Positions 53,480 to 63,084 of a stretch of DNA of 64,000 nucleotides are shown here, piece after piece. This DNA comes from Rhea pennata (taxonomy: Eukaryota > Chordata > Aves > Rheiformes > Rheidae), in contig NC_084670.1 of assembly GCF_028389875.1 (NCBI RefSeq), positions 12,991,383 through 13,055,382 of the forward strand, in the 5' to 3' direction. Each line of letters opens with the position of its first letter. Positions within the stretch are counted from its first letter, which is position 1. The notes below the pieces were generated by a model that did not search any database, was not told where the DNA came from, and saw nothing but the letters and a program-made list of their open reading frames with translations. The position numbers and the translations under genes are program-made.

Positions 53480-54620
53480 CACAGGGGCTGGAAGGGAGCA
53501 GCGCAGCGCAGCCGCCGGCCCGGGACGTCACTGCCTGCCAGGCCGCTGGCCCGGCTGGCGCGAGGACGGCAGGGCACCCGGCAGCCCGGGGCCCCCCACC
53601 TGCATGCCCTGGCCGTGTGTGAGCGCCCTGCACCTTGGAAAGGCTGATTTCTTGAGGCTGAAAACCAGCCAGGCCAAAACAGGGTGGGGGGAAATGCTCC
53701 GGGGTGCGAAGGGCTATGGGGAGCGGTTGCCTGATGCGTTACTGAGCGGCCAGACCACGAAGCTGCCGTTGTGGGAGATGCTGCCGGCAAAAGCCCCAAA
53801 CATCCTGATTGCAGGATGATCACAGGGGAGGTGAAAGAAAGGATAAAACAAGAACATAACGCGTAAGAACTGGAAAGCTGGAAGCAATGAGTGAAAGTTG
53901 GCAGTTGGCAAATACAGCTGATAAAAGTATCAGTGAAGCTATTAGTGGCTGGTGGACTCACTGAGAGTAGGAGATAATTATTGATACAGATGAAAACAGA
54001 GAGAAAACAAACTCCAAGCAACAGCCCGGTCTGGAGGCTAGAAAAAGACAATAAAATCGTCACTCAGCAGAAATGGTGGGACGACGAGGACGGTAATTCT
54101 GCTCCAAGTTTGGCTGAGAGGCAGGCCAACGTGTCCACCACAGCTTGAGGAGCATGGCAGCACCCTCCACAGGTCTGAGGGAGCAGAAAACAGCAACTCC
54201 TGCAGCTGCATCTGTTACGTGGGCGGGAGCAGCTTAGTCATATCTAAAGATGCAAAGGTTTTGGTGGAGTTTGTCTGAATCGTCGGTGTCTTGCATCCTT
54301 TTAAACACGGAGGAAGGGACTTTGGAAAATCCCTGAGTGTTGGTCCTGGGGACCGGAGCCTTGTGCCACCAGGTATATCTTCCCTGCCCTTCTAGCGCAG
54401 GGTTTCACCAGGCTGGGGAGAAGCAGCTCCCCGAGACGCTGCTGGCACCTGGGAGGCCTGCGCGGCCGGCACGGCCCGAGGCCGGGGTCCTCCTGCCCCG
54501 GCCGCAGGGTGCAGGGCCGCCCCTGCTCTGCCGTGGCCGGGGAGAGGCTTCCCGGGCAGACGGGGCTTGTCGCCCTGTTACTGAGGGTGCCTTCTCCCGC
54601 CGCGCCGCTCTCCAGAAGAG
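53480..54620. other. Intergenic stretch between candidate elements
   Basis: GC-rich at both ends with a more neutral, A-rich middle (53800-54060). A long minus-strand open frame runs across it, but its product has no recognisable domain and its composition changes along the frame. Confidence 0.4.
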
Positions 54621-54745
54621 GCCTGCAGAATAAATCACTGCAAGAGACAGATTATGGCAGCTAAAGACTCCGAACGAGATGATAATTGCTCTGGTAATGA
54701 CAGCGAGGACCGGATGCTGCAGATAAGGGAAATGTCTCCGCTGTT
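54620..54745. promoter_or_regulatory. Candidate regulatory block overlapping a short open frame
   Basis: Contains AATAAATCAC, GATGATAATTGC, GGTAATGACAG and CAGATAAGG (GATA-type). An ATG at 54654 opens a frame with a mixed, protein-like beginning, but it soon runs into low-complexity GC-rich sequence and no family was recognised. Confidence 0.35.
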
Positions 54746-55084
54746 CTTGGCTGGTGCCAGCCGGGCTCATCCCGGTGCTGGTGCCAGTGTCCCTGCCGTG
54801 CGCCCGGGCTGCCCCAGTGCAGCACCCCCCCCCCATGATGCCCAGGGCTGGGGGCTCCCCACGGCGACGCAGTGGGCCCCTTCCCCGAGCCCCGGCCCCA
54901 CAGCAGCCACGGAGGCAACGCACAGCTGATGGGAGCTGGTCGCTACGCAGCACGCGGGGGCCGCGCTGGCTGGCGGTGGGCAGGGAGCTGGGGCAAGCGG
55001 CACCCCACGGCAGGGGCTGGGGCCGTGGGGCTGCCGTGGGGCGCCGGGCCGGACCAGCTGCAGTGACAGGGCCGTCCGTCTGGT

Positions 55085-55225
55085 TCTCCCGCCGGCTGCG
55101 TGTCAGCTCTAATTAGACAAACTTCTGTATTCATTGTGAGCCCAGCCAACGGAGAATTCCACAATTGAATTTTAATGCCCTAAAAACACATTACAATCAG
55201 CCTGATTAATTAAGAGACGGCTCAA
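55085..55225. promoter_or_regulatory. Candidate conserved non-coding element
   Basis: Carries CTCTAATTAGACAAAC (palindromic TAATTA core), CACAATTGAATTTTAATG, ACATTACAATCAG and CTGATTAATTAAGAG within about 140 bases, bounded by CpG-dense DNA. Confidence 0.45.
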
Positions 55226-55919
55226 CACGGTGACCGGGCTGTGGAGGGCCAGCCCCGGGGAAGAGCACCGGGCACCGGCTGGGCCCGGGCGCCCCACGGC
55301 GGGCCGCGGCAGGCCCCCAGCGTCCGGGGGTCGCTGCCCTGGACGGGGCGTCCCCATTTCGGGCAGCGGGCAGGTTCCCGGGGCCGCGGGCAGCGTGGCC
55401 TCCCCCAGGGCGCCCCGAGGCTGCTGGCGGCGGCGGGAGCGCGGCGGCAGCCTGATCACCGGCGGCTGATTAAGTATTTGTGCCGGGCTGGCTGGGAAAT
55501 CGCTCCCCGCCGAGGTGGCGGTTACGGGGCTGATTGGCACCAAGATTATAGGGGTTCGGGGGAATTGCCGGCAGCTGACAAAACAGTTGTGACACAGCGC
55601 GCGCGGCGCTCGCGGGGGAGGCGGCACCGCTGCCGGCAAGGGGCTCCCGGTGCCGCCGCCGCGGCACGCCCGGCCCGGCCCGGCCCGGCCCGCTCGGCGT
55701 CCCGACCCGCCTGCTTGGCCAAAAAGCGTCGCCGCGGTCAGGAAGGGGCGAGGAGGGCTGAGGCCTGGCCGGCGGCCAGAGAGGGAAACGCAGCCCGTAC
55801 CGAATGGGAAAGGAGGGAAATCCGTAACCGTGCTAAAGGAGACGGCACACGCGCGAATCGGAAGGAAACTGATACAGGAAGCGCCGTGCCGAGGCAGACC
55901 GGCGAGGAACGTCGAAGGC

Positions 55920-56130
55920 ATAATGAGGCCAAAAGAAATCCTGGCACCGCTATAAATCCTTTCCTCGCAGGAATTGTCGGAGCGCTAATGATCGTGCAAA
56001 AAAAGCCGGGCACGTTTAACAAATATTTCTGCTCTGCACTTGGAAAGAAGCGGGACGACATGTTTGAATCACACAAGAGCGATGAAGCAGTCTATTAATT
56101 ACTGACGGGAATGTTAAACAACATCTGCCA
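55920..56130. promoter_or_regulatory. Candidate element or exon-like block
   Basis: Contains TATAAATCC, GCTAATGATCG, GTTTAACAAATATTTC (forkhead-type core) and CTATTAATTACTG. The plus-strand frame is open to a TAA at 56096-56098 and is preceded by an acceptor-like CTTTCCTCGCAG ending at 55970, so an unrecognised exon cannot be excluded. Confidence 0.35.
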
Positions 56131-56134
56131 ACTC

Positions 56135-58150
56135 AGCAGGCCCAGGCAACGCGCGCCCCGGCGCCCGCGAGGAGCTGGAGGAGAGTCCGGCCTCCTCATT
56201 AACGTCCCACAAAATCTTGGAATATCAAGAAAATCCCAGCAAAACTGGGAAATGTGAGGGGGGCCGAGCCGACCTGCATCACCGCTGCGGAGGTCGCCGG
56301 ACCGATACCAGGCAAATAGCAGGGAGCCGGGGCCGGCTGCGGTGCTGGTCTTCGCCGCCGTGTCTCAGCTCCACCAGGATTTATAGCGTGTTCAGCGCGG
56401 TTCAATACTCACTGATGAAGAATAGTCATAAAGCTGGTGAAGGTTGTGCATTCGTTTCCCATAATATGATATATAGATTTTTACCAAAGTGTTTTTTTGG
56501 AAGCTGTAACTAAGCAAGGCCTGAAAGCAGAAATGTGCTAATCAAAGCACCCCGTGGACATCTTAATCGAGACTTTCTGGAGGGGGTGAAGCGTTTCCCC
56601 CTTTTCCCATGGGAGGCCCAGTGCAGGCTCCTGGGGAGAGGGGACTGGAGGGCAGGCGGGAGACGAGGAGGAGGAGGAAGGGCTGGCCCTGGGACTGGGG
56701 TGAACTGTGGAGCTGCAACACATCCTCTGCTCAGCCAGGTGCAACTCGATTCAGCTATTGGAAATCCCTGTTTCCAAGCAAATGCATTTTTTTTCTCCTC
56801 AAATGCTGCCTAGGGACGAAGCCAGCTGTGGCCAGGCTATGCAGCCCCAGGGGAGGCTTTTCCTCTTTTACAAACCTATTTCTTGCCCTACAAACTCCCC
56901 TGGTAAGAAGTGGAGCTGAAAAAGGTCGCAACAAAGGGTGCACTAGACCTGGATGCCTGCAAAATGATCAACTTTGCAGCACAGAAGATGCTAATTAAAA
57001 AAAAAATGCAAAACCCCAGCTGCAAAAATGCCCAGGTGCTGTAAGTACTGGTGGAGCGCTGAATAAGGAGGAGAGGGGAGAACCCGCACAAAGCTGGGCA
57101 GATTGCTCTGCAGGCTGTCTGGGTCTCGCTCAGGGTATTTTTTTTTCCCAGCCTTTTGCTATGTATGAAAATGCTGGAATTTGCTCACCTATAAAAGCTG
57201 AAATTCCAAGTCCTAGAAAACAAGGTTTGCATGTACGGCAAAATATTGGGGTGCCTTAGTGTGACGAACAGGAGACCGGGAGCACGTGAGACCAAAGGCT
57301 GCTGCGGGGAAGGGAAGCAGCAGCTGCCGCAGCCGCGGAGGTGGGAGTGGGCTGGAAATCCCTTGAGACCGCGGGGCCGCAGCCTCGATGGCCCAGCACA
57401 GCTGCGCGGTGCAGGGGAGCAGGAAGGACTGTGGGGTGCCTGTCACCCCGCGGGGTGGGGAGACCTCTTTGCCCATCCCGGGACGGTGCCCCACTGCCAC
57501 TGCCTCCTGCAGGAGCGCTGGCACGGTGCTGCAGCAGCCGGGGTGCTGGCCAGCCACTCCAGAGCCAGGGCAGAGGTAGGTAAAAATACAGAAATGTTTC
57601 ATTTAAATGAAAATGTGTTGCATAGGGAGAGAGAGAAGAGGCTCCCGGCAGCATGGCGAGGGGGAATTTACAGGGCAATGAAGCAGCCCAGCAAGCCGCA
57701 CAGCACAGGATTGATGCCTACCGGCTCCGCACCCTGGCTCAGCCGGCAGCGGGAGCTGGGGGCACCCGCAGTCCTCCCCTTTGCCGAGGCGAGAGCCAGC
57801 TCTGTGCCGAAGTGTCGGCTCTGTAATAAAATGCACAAGACCTATGTTTTCTTTCAGCCAATAAAATTCACAGTGAGCAGCAAAAATCCATCGGGGCTCC
57901 CCAGGGCCATCGGAGGAGGCTGCAGTGCTGGAGCAGGCTTCAGGCGGGTAGGGCTGGCGCTTTGCACCCCAGTGCCCGAGCCAGGTGCTGGGGCCCGCCA
58001 AGGCCCCTGCGCTCCGCCCGGCTCCTCCGGGGACAGGTTGGCCCTTCCCGAGGGGACGACGATGTGACGTGTCTCCAGCGTCACATTGCCCCAAGCCGCT
58101 GCGTTGCCCGGGCGAGTCTGCCGGTGTCGAGCAAACCCTCCAGGAAAAAC
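56135..58150. other. Intergenic stretch upstream of HYI
   Basis: Alternates between GC-rich and neutral sequence. A few AT-rich spots (56400-56530; 57820-57880, with CCAATAAAATTCAC) resemble the other candidate elements but are shorter. No gene was recognised. Confidence 0.4.
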
Positions 58151-58384
58151 GATAAAACGCTGGGCTGCAATGCAGGAACAGCAGTTACAACAAGAGAAAA
58201 ATCAATGAAATGTATTATCAGTGATATGAAGATGCCATTAACTTCGTTTCTCGCTGGCAGCGTCCCCAGCGCGGCTCAGCCCCTCGCACGGCGGGCCCCG
58301 CTGCCGGCCGCGTCTGGCCTCGAGGGGCGGCCGGAGGGCGCAGGGCCGCGGGGCGCCAGCCGCCCGCCTGCGCCGCTGCACTGC

Positions 58385-58485
58385 TGTCCATCATTTGATT
58401 ATTGCTGAAGTTGAGTCAAGCTTCCTCTAATTGATTAATCAATAGCCTTAATTGAGTAGAGACTCTTTAATGGATAGCTTCGCTG
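58385..58485. promoter_or_regulatory. Homeodomain-type block in HYI proximal upstream region
   Basis: About 250-350 bases before the HYI start codon. Contains TTTGATTATTGC, the 14-base perfect palindrome ATTGATTAATCAAT at 58430-58443, CTTAATTGAG and TTTAATGG. The palindrome suits a dimer of homeodomain proteins (HNF1- or paired-type spacing cannot be decided by eye). Confidence 0.5.
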
Positions 58486-58489
58486 CCGC

Positions 58490-58935
58490 CTTCCCCTCCG
58501 CGTGCACGGCTCGCCGTAACCGCGGGGCCCCTCTCCGCGTTGCCACGTCTCCGCGGCGGGGCCCTGCGCCGCGGGGCGCCCAAAACGGGCCCCGAGGTGC
58601 GCAGAGCCCAGGGCAGCGGCACCCCGCGGCCGGCAAGGGCGGCTCCCGCCGGCCCCGCCGCCACGGGGGGGCGCCGCGGGCCCGGGGCCGCCTCCGTCCC
58701 CGCCCCCGCCGCGCCGCGGCCCCGGCCCGCCATGGCGCTGCGCTTCTCGGCCAACGTGTCCTGGCTGTTCCCGGAGCGCGCGACGCTGCCGGCGCGGCTG
58801 GAGGCGGCGGCGCGCGCCGGGTTCCGCGCGGCGGAGGCGGCCTGGCCCGCGGGCTGCGAGGCGGCGGCGCTGCGCGCGGCGGCGGCGCGCGCGGGGCTGC
58901 GGCTCGTGCTCCTCAACACGCCGCCCGGTACCGCC
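58490..58935 (+). promoter_or_regulatory. CpG island over the HYI promoter and exon 1
   Basis: Dense CpG and very high GC content begin abruptly after the AT-rich block at 58385-58485 and run through the start codon into intron 1. No TATA box is evident, which fits a housekeeping-type promoter. The transcription start cannot be placed from sequence alone. Confidence 0.65.
58732..58927 (+). CDS. HYI: HYI coding exon 1
   Basis: Encodes residues 1-65 and the first base of Gly66. It holds the first beta strand (RFSANVSWLF) and ends in LVLLNTPP, matching the family pattern. The donor GTACCG follows at 58928. It lies in a CpG island and is very GC-rich, with an Ala-rich helix region at residues 25-55. 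Confidence 0.95.
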
Positions 58936-61900
58936 GCGGGGGCCGGGGAGGGGGGAGCAGCGGCGGCTCCTGGGGGCTGACCCCACCCTGGGGGGGACGC
59001 GGGGCCGTGGAGGGCCGACCCGGCCTGGGGGGGCGGAGCCGTTGGGGCCGGACCCCGCCCCGTGGTGGTGGAGTGGCCGTTGGGGCCGGCCCCGCCCGCG
59101 GTGGGGGGAAGGGCCCGGCCGTTGAGGGCCGTTGGGGTCGGCCCCGCCCGCGGTGGGGGGAAGGGCCCGGCCGTTGAGGGCCGTTGAGGGCCGTTGGGGT
59201 CGGCCCCGCCCGGGGGGGTGGGCCCGGCCGTTGAGGGCCGTTGGGGTCGGCCCCGCCCGAGGGGGGGGCAGTTGAGGGCCGTTGGGGTCGGCCCCGCCCG
59301 GGGGGGTGGGCACGGCCGTTGAGGGCCGTTGGGGTCGGCCCCGCCCGGGGGGGGGGCAGTTGAGGGCCGTTGGGGTCGGCCCCGCCCGGGGGGGTGGGCA
59401 CGGCCGTTGAGGGCCGTTGGGGTCGGCCCCGCCCGGGGGGGGGGGCAGTTGAGGGCCATAGTGTCCCTGCGCACGGTGGGATGGGGGGATTGTGGGGTGT
59501 CCTTAGGCAGGCGTGGGTCCCACTAACTGTCCCTCTCTCCCTGCAGGGGACCCTGACAAGGGCGAGAAGGGGCTGGGGGCTGTGCCTGGACGGCAGTCTG
59601 CCTTCCGCGAGGGCCTGGCCAGGGCCGTGCAGTACGCCAAGGCTGTGGACTGCCCCAGGTAGGTGCGTCGGGGAGCAATGCACCAGACTCTGCTTGTCCC
59701 CTGCTGCCTGCGCCCGGGGCACCACGGCCTGGTTGAGGTGGCGCTGGCCCTGGGCGCCTGCAGGCAGTGCTGGTTACGCTGTCCCGTACCACCTTAGGCA
59801 GGGACCCTGCACTTGTTCTTCACACAGTCCCCATGCTGGCACTGTCTGCCTCCTCGATCAGTCACTCTCCTACCAACAGGGTGATTATTGTACCACCTCT
59901 GCTTGCAGAACGCTGTTCCAGCATCTCTGCCCACAAGCTGCCCTTTTTTTGGCTCCCTCTTGAGCCCTGGTTTCTTGGCCAGTTTTGTCCTGCAGCTTAC
60001 ACAGCCATACTTCTACCCCAGTATATATTTGGGCAGCAGTTGAGGCCCCTGTCGAGTGCTGTGTTGAACAGGCCAACCCCCTTCTGTAGGGCAAACCTTC
60101 CCCCTGCTGCTGGTAGGTATCTCTGCTCCTTTCATACCCTAAAGCAATTAACTTTAGTGTGGGGAGGAGGCAGCAGGCCCCTGTTGGGCCTCAGGTGATT
60201 CAGGATGACTACATCAAAGCACTTCTCCGTGTTACTTGCTCCTACTTCAGCTGCCAGCCTTGGCTGTTCCTCTGCGCAGGAGTTGGCCTTTGTACTGCTG
60301 CACCTTGCAGCCCCCTGGGGCACAGAGACCTTCCTGTGATGAGGTGCCCTTTTCTGCTGTGCCAGCAATGCTTCCGTTGCTGGGAGCACAAGCCAGTTCT
60401 GTTTGCACGCTCCTGCATACAGTCCTAAGACAGTTAATATTTTCACGCAGGGCAGTTAGTGTTTTTACTCAGAGCATTCCCAAAGCTGACCCTTCATAAG
60501 GGCCTATGCACTCATCTTACCCTGTAATGCCTCCTGGAGGTTTTTGTTCTTCTTGTCGCACAGTAGTCCCCCTTTCCCCCCATTTATACTAGTAATTTCT
60601 ACTGTGACACCACAACAGTTGCTTTACTGAAGTCCCTACTGATCAAAGTGCAGTAGATATATTGCAAGAGATGCAATTAGCCTGGCACAATCCACTTCAG
60701 AAAAACTGTTCCATTTTTATTCCATTTAGCTCTTTGCATCATTCTTTCTCTCAAAATTTAATCTAAGACCCTGCCTACAGGATAGGTCAGACTGAGGTCT
60801 GCAGGTCATTTCACTCTCTCTGTTAACAGGGAGATGATAGTCTGTTTTGTTTTCACAGTACTCCTTCACCAGATCATTTAAAATCCTCGTTTTTGCCCTG
60901 CAGTTGAGCTTTGCGTGCAGCCTGTACTAGCCCAGCAGCTGGCCACCTCTTCTCCCTGTTCTAAACCTTTGGCTGTAGCAAACAGCAAGACAAGGCATCT
61001 GTTCTGCCCCAAGCAGAGACAGTGTGCCTGCTGTCCATTGTGCTGGCTTCAGGGCAGCTCCCGTAGTGAGAGCCTGTGAGAACTCTGATCTGAATTCTGA
61101 ATCTCTGAGCTTGGCCTTTGCACGAGTGAGGTGGCAGCTGATAAAAGAGGGAAGAACCAAGGCCCATGATGTGTCACTTGCTAGGTTCAAAGTTGTCCCT
61201 CTGAGTACTGGAATGGGATTATGCAGACTTATATCCCTGCAGCTCGCTGGAGCCTGTTTCACCTCCTGCACGGAAGAGAATTACTTTTGATGCATGTTCT
61301 GTGTCTGGTTCCCTACCCTCTCTGCATTTTCTACCTGCTGAGGAAGGTGCATTAGTGCTTGACAGCTCAGTTTGGAGACTGGAGCTACTGCCCACAGCTG
61401 ATCTCTCTGCAGGATCCATCTCATGGCTGGGCGGGTTCCTGTGGGTGCAGACCGAGCAGCAGTGGCAGGCGAGATGGAAACCACATTTATTGAGAATCTT
61501 CGATATGCTGCTGACATCCTGGCCCAGGTAACTAGGAAACGGGTCCTGTTCACTGTTGCAGCTCGTAGGGGACTGAGGGCGGTGAGTCCCCAACCAGCTT
61601 GGCACAGGGAGGTAGTGCTCCCAGCTGCAGCACAAGCCAGCAGCTGCCTGCTGCAAAGGTGACAAGATGCTCCATGGGGTGATACCACTGTGTTACAGGA
61701 AGACATGATTGGACTGATAGAGCCTATTAACAGTCGCATCACTGACCCCCGCTACTTTCTGAACACCCCACACCAAGGTAAGGCAGACATCTCTCCTCAA
61801 AGTCTCCTTCAAGGCAGGAAATGAGCCCCTAAACATTCTGACTCAAGGTAGATTCCTTGCTGCTGCTCAAGAGCAAAGCCAGGAGGTTGCCTTACATGCA

Positions 61901-63078
61901 GGGACCTGCTGCGGGAGCACAGCTGATGAACGGGGGTCTCAGGGCTTCACCTTGAGGCTCCCAGCATAGGAGTCACTGGCACTCATCTCTTGCATCCTCA
62001 GCTGCTGCCATCTTGGAGAAGGTGGGGCGACCCAACCTGAAACTGCAGCTGGTGAGTCAGCATCGTGCATCTCAAGGGTTCACCTTCCACCAGGGAAGCT
62101 CGCCTCCCATTTGTAAAGCCAAACGCAGCTCTGTGGTGAAGCTGAGTATTAGCCAAAATACAGCAGGCAGAAGGAGATGCCCAGCACAGTGGTGTGAGGG
62201 CCACAGGAAAGGTTCAGATGCTTCAGGGCCTTTCAGCCCTGCTCCAGCATCCCTAGCATGTTGCACACAGGGCCTGGCACCACAGGGGAGCCCTGGTGGC
62301 TGGGGGCTTTGTAGCCCTTTTTGGGGCACAGGGAGGGACAAGGACTGCTGCACAACCTTCCCCAGCTACTTGCTGCTGAACAGGCTACACTGTCTCCTCT
62401 CTCACACAGGACATCTTTCACTGCCAGATCATGGATGGGAATTTGTCACGCAACCTGGAGACATACTTCCCGCTCATAGGTAGGGCTCCTACACGTACAT
62501 GGGGCAGGAGTTGCTTCCCTACGCTCTGCGGTGGCTGGCTAGGGTTGAGGGGCTGCTCTCAGGTCACCTTGTCCCATGCCTACAGAAGGCTGCAGGCACA
62601 GCTGCCTTGGGCAAAGAGCCTCTTACTCTCTCCCTAGGTCATATCCAGATTGCGCAGGTGCCAGGGCGGCATGAGCCCGACAGCCCTGGGGAGGTGAATT
62701 TCCCCTACCTCTTCCAGCTCCTGGAGTCCCTCGGCTACACTGGCTACGTGGGGTGCGAGTACGCTCCAAAAGGTGAGTGGGCCTGCAGGGTCTTAATGCC
62801 ACTGACAGATCCCAGAATAGACCAGCTTGTGGGGGTCCATGAAAAAAGCAGGCATGTCCTAGGGGGGCTGTGCAGGCACAGTGGGCCGGGGGGGGGGGGA
62901 CCCCACCTGGGGATGAGGGCCCTGCCTGCAGGAAAATTAGCTCCAGCGTGCCTGGGGAGGCCAGCAGGAAACCCTGTCTCTTGCTGTAGGAGATACAGTG
63001 GAAGGTCTGGGCTGGCTGCGCTCGTACTGGGAGAGCCGAGGCCTGCGGCATGGAGAGACCGGAAAGGCAACAGAGTAA
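58732..63078 (+). CDS. HYI: Putative hydroxypyruvate isomerase, 8 coding exons
   Basis: Joined exons (58732-58927, 59547-59658, 61413-61527, 61699-61777, 62002-62051, 62410-62479, 62638-62772, 62990-63078) total 846 bases, giving 281 residues plus a TAA stop; the human protein is about the same length. All seven introns are GT-AG and the phases agree. The family is a TIM barrel of the xylose-isomerase-like / AP endonuclease 2 superfamily, and bacterial Hyi interconverts hydroxypyruvate and tartronate semialdehyde. Seen in the product: RFSANVSWLFPE at the start, GDPDKGEKGLGAVPGRQ (66-82), IHLMAGRVPVGADR (104-117), GLIEPIN (146-152), DIFHCQIMDGN (185-195), GHIQIAQVPGR (208-218) and GYVGCEY (243-249). 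E149, D185, Q211 and E248 line up with the Glu/Asp/Gln/Glu metal and catalytic set of E. coli Hyi. The ATG has a good Kozak context (GCC before, G after). No signal peptide is visible. Exon 1 is extremely GC-rich and encodes an Ala/Arg-rich stretch. The biochemical role of the animal protein is inferred from the family. Confidence 0.96.
59036..59460. repeat. GC-rich minisatellite in HYI intron 1 with 88-bp higher-order unit
   Basis: The core GTTGGGG(T/C)CGGCCCCGCCC begins at 59041, 59079, 59131, 59193, 59240, 59281, 59328, 59369 and 59416. From 59193 the spacing alternates 47 and 41 bases, so a two-part 88-base unit repeats. Each unit ends in a G run of about 7 to 11 bases. The long proline/arginine-rich open frames on the minus strand here are translations of this array, not genes. 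Confidence 0.92.
59547..59658 (+). CDS. HYI: HYI coding exon 2
   Basis: The acceptor CTCCCTGCAG precedes it and the donor GTAGGT follows. It encodes residues 66-102 plus two bases of Arg103, including the family signature around GLGAVPGRQ and FREGLARAVQYAK. Confidence 0.96.
59659..61412 (+). other. HYI intron 2
   Basis: The longest intron of the gene (about 1.75 kb), bounded by GTAGGT and CTCTCTGCAG. It has moderate GC content, and I see no convincing repeat or additional exon inside it. Confidence 0.8.
61413..61527 (+). CDS. HYI: HYI coding exon 3
   Basis: The acceptor CTCTCTGCAG precedes it and the donor GTAACT follows. It completes Arg103 and encodes residues 104-141, with IHLMAGRVP followed by FIENLRYAADILAQ. 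The exon ends in phase 0. Confidence 0.96.
61699..61777 (+). CDS. HYI: HYI coding exon 4
   Basis: The acceptor TGTTACAG precedes it and the donor GTAAGG follows. It encodes residues 142-167 plus one base of Ala168 and contains the catalytic/metal Glu149 in GLIEPIN. Confidence 0.96.
62002..62051 (+). CDS. HYI: HYI coding exon 5
   Basis: A 50-base exon after the acceptor CATCCTCAG, with the strong donor GTGAGT. It encodes AAAILEKVGRPNLKLQL (168-184), the strand leading to metal ligand Asp185 in the next exon. Confidence 0.95.
62410..62479 (+). CDS. HYI: HYI coding exon 6
   Basis: The acceptor CTCACACAG precedes it and the donor GTAGGG follows. It encodes residues 185-207 plus one base, starting at DIFH with metal ligand Asp185. 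Confidence 0.96.
62638..62772 (+). CDS. HYI: HYI coding exon 7
   Basis: The acceptor CTCCCTAG precedes it and the donor GTGAGT follows. It encodes residues 208-252 with Gln211 (GHIQIAQ), the VPGR loop, NFPYLFQLLE and catalytic Glu248 in GCEY. Confidence 0.97.
62990..63078 (+). CDS. HYI: HYI last coding exon 8
   Basis: The acceptor TTGCTGTAG precedes it. It encodes residues 253-281, starting GDTVEGLGWLRSYWESRG, the conserved C-terminal helix, and ends at TAA 63076-63078. Confidence 0.95.
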
Positions 63079-63084
63079 AACAGA

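Larger units (their letters stand above)
44610..58385. other. GC-rich, CpG-rich region with embedded AT-rich blocks; no gene recognised
   Basis: CpG-dense stretches (among them about 46850-47260, 47490-47730, 48130-48330, 50390-50780, 51640-52270 and 55240-55480) alternate with 100-400 base AT-rich blocks rich in ATTA/TAAT cores. Open frames are long but low-complexity (Pro/Ala/Arg/Gly) and overlap on several frames, as expected from GC content. The pattern resembles clustered conserved non-coding elements around developmental genes; conservation itself cannot be seen here. Confidence 0.5.

Noticed and set aside
59036-59460. Regular repeats considered as a CRISPR-like array
   Set aside because: The whole unit repeats with no unique spacers, it lies in a vertebrate intron, and there are no associated genes.
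58435-59725. Long minus-strand frames with a recurring Thr-Pro-Thr-Ala-Leu-Asn-Gly motif
   Set aside because: They are antisense translations of the HYI intron 1 minisatellite and exon 1, with no coding support.
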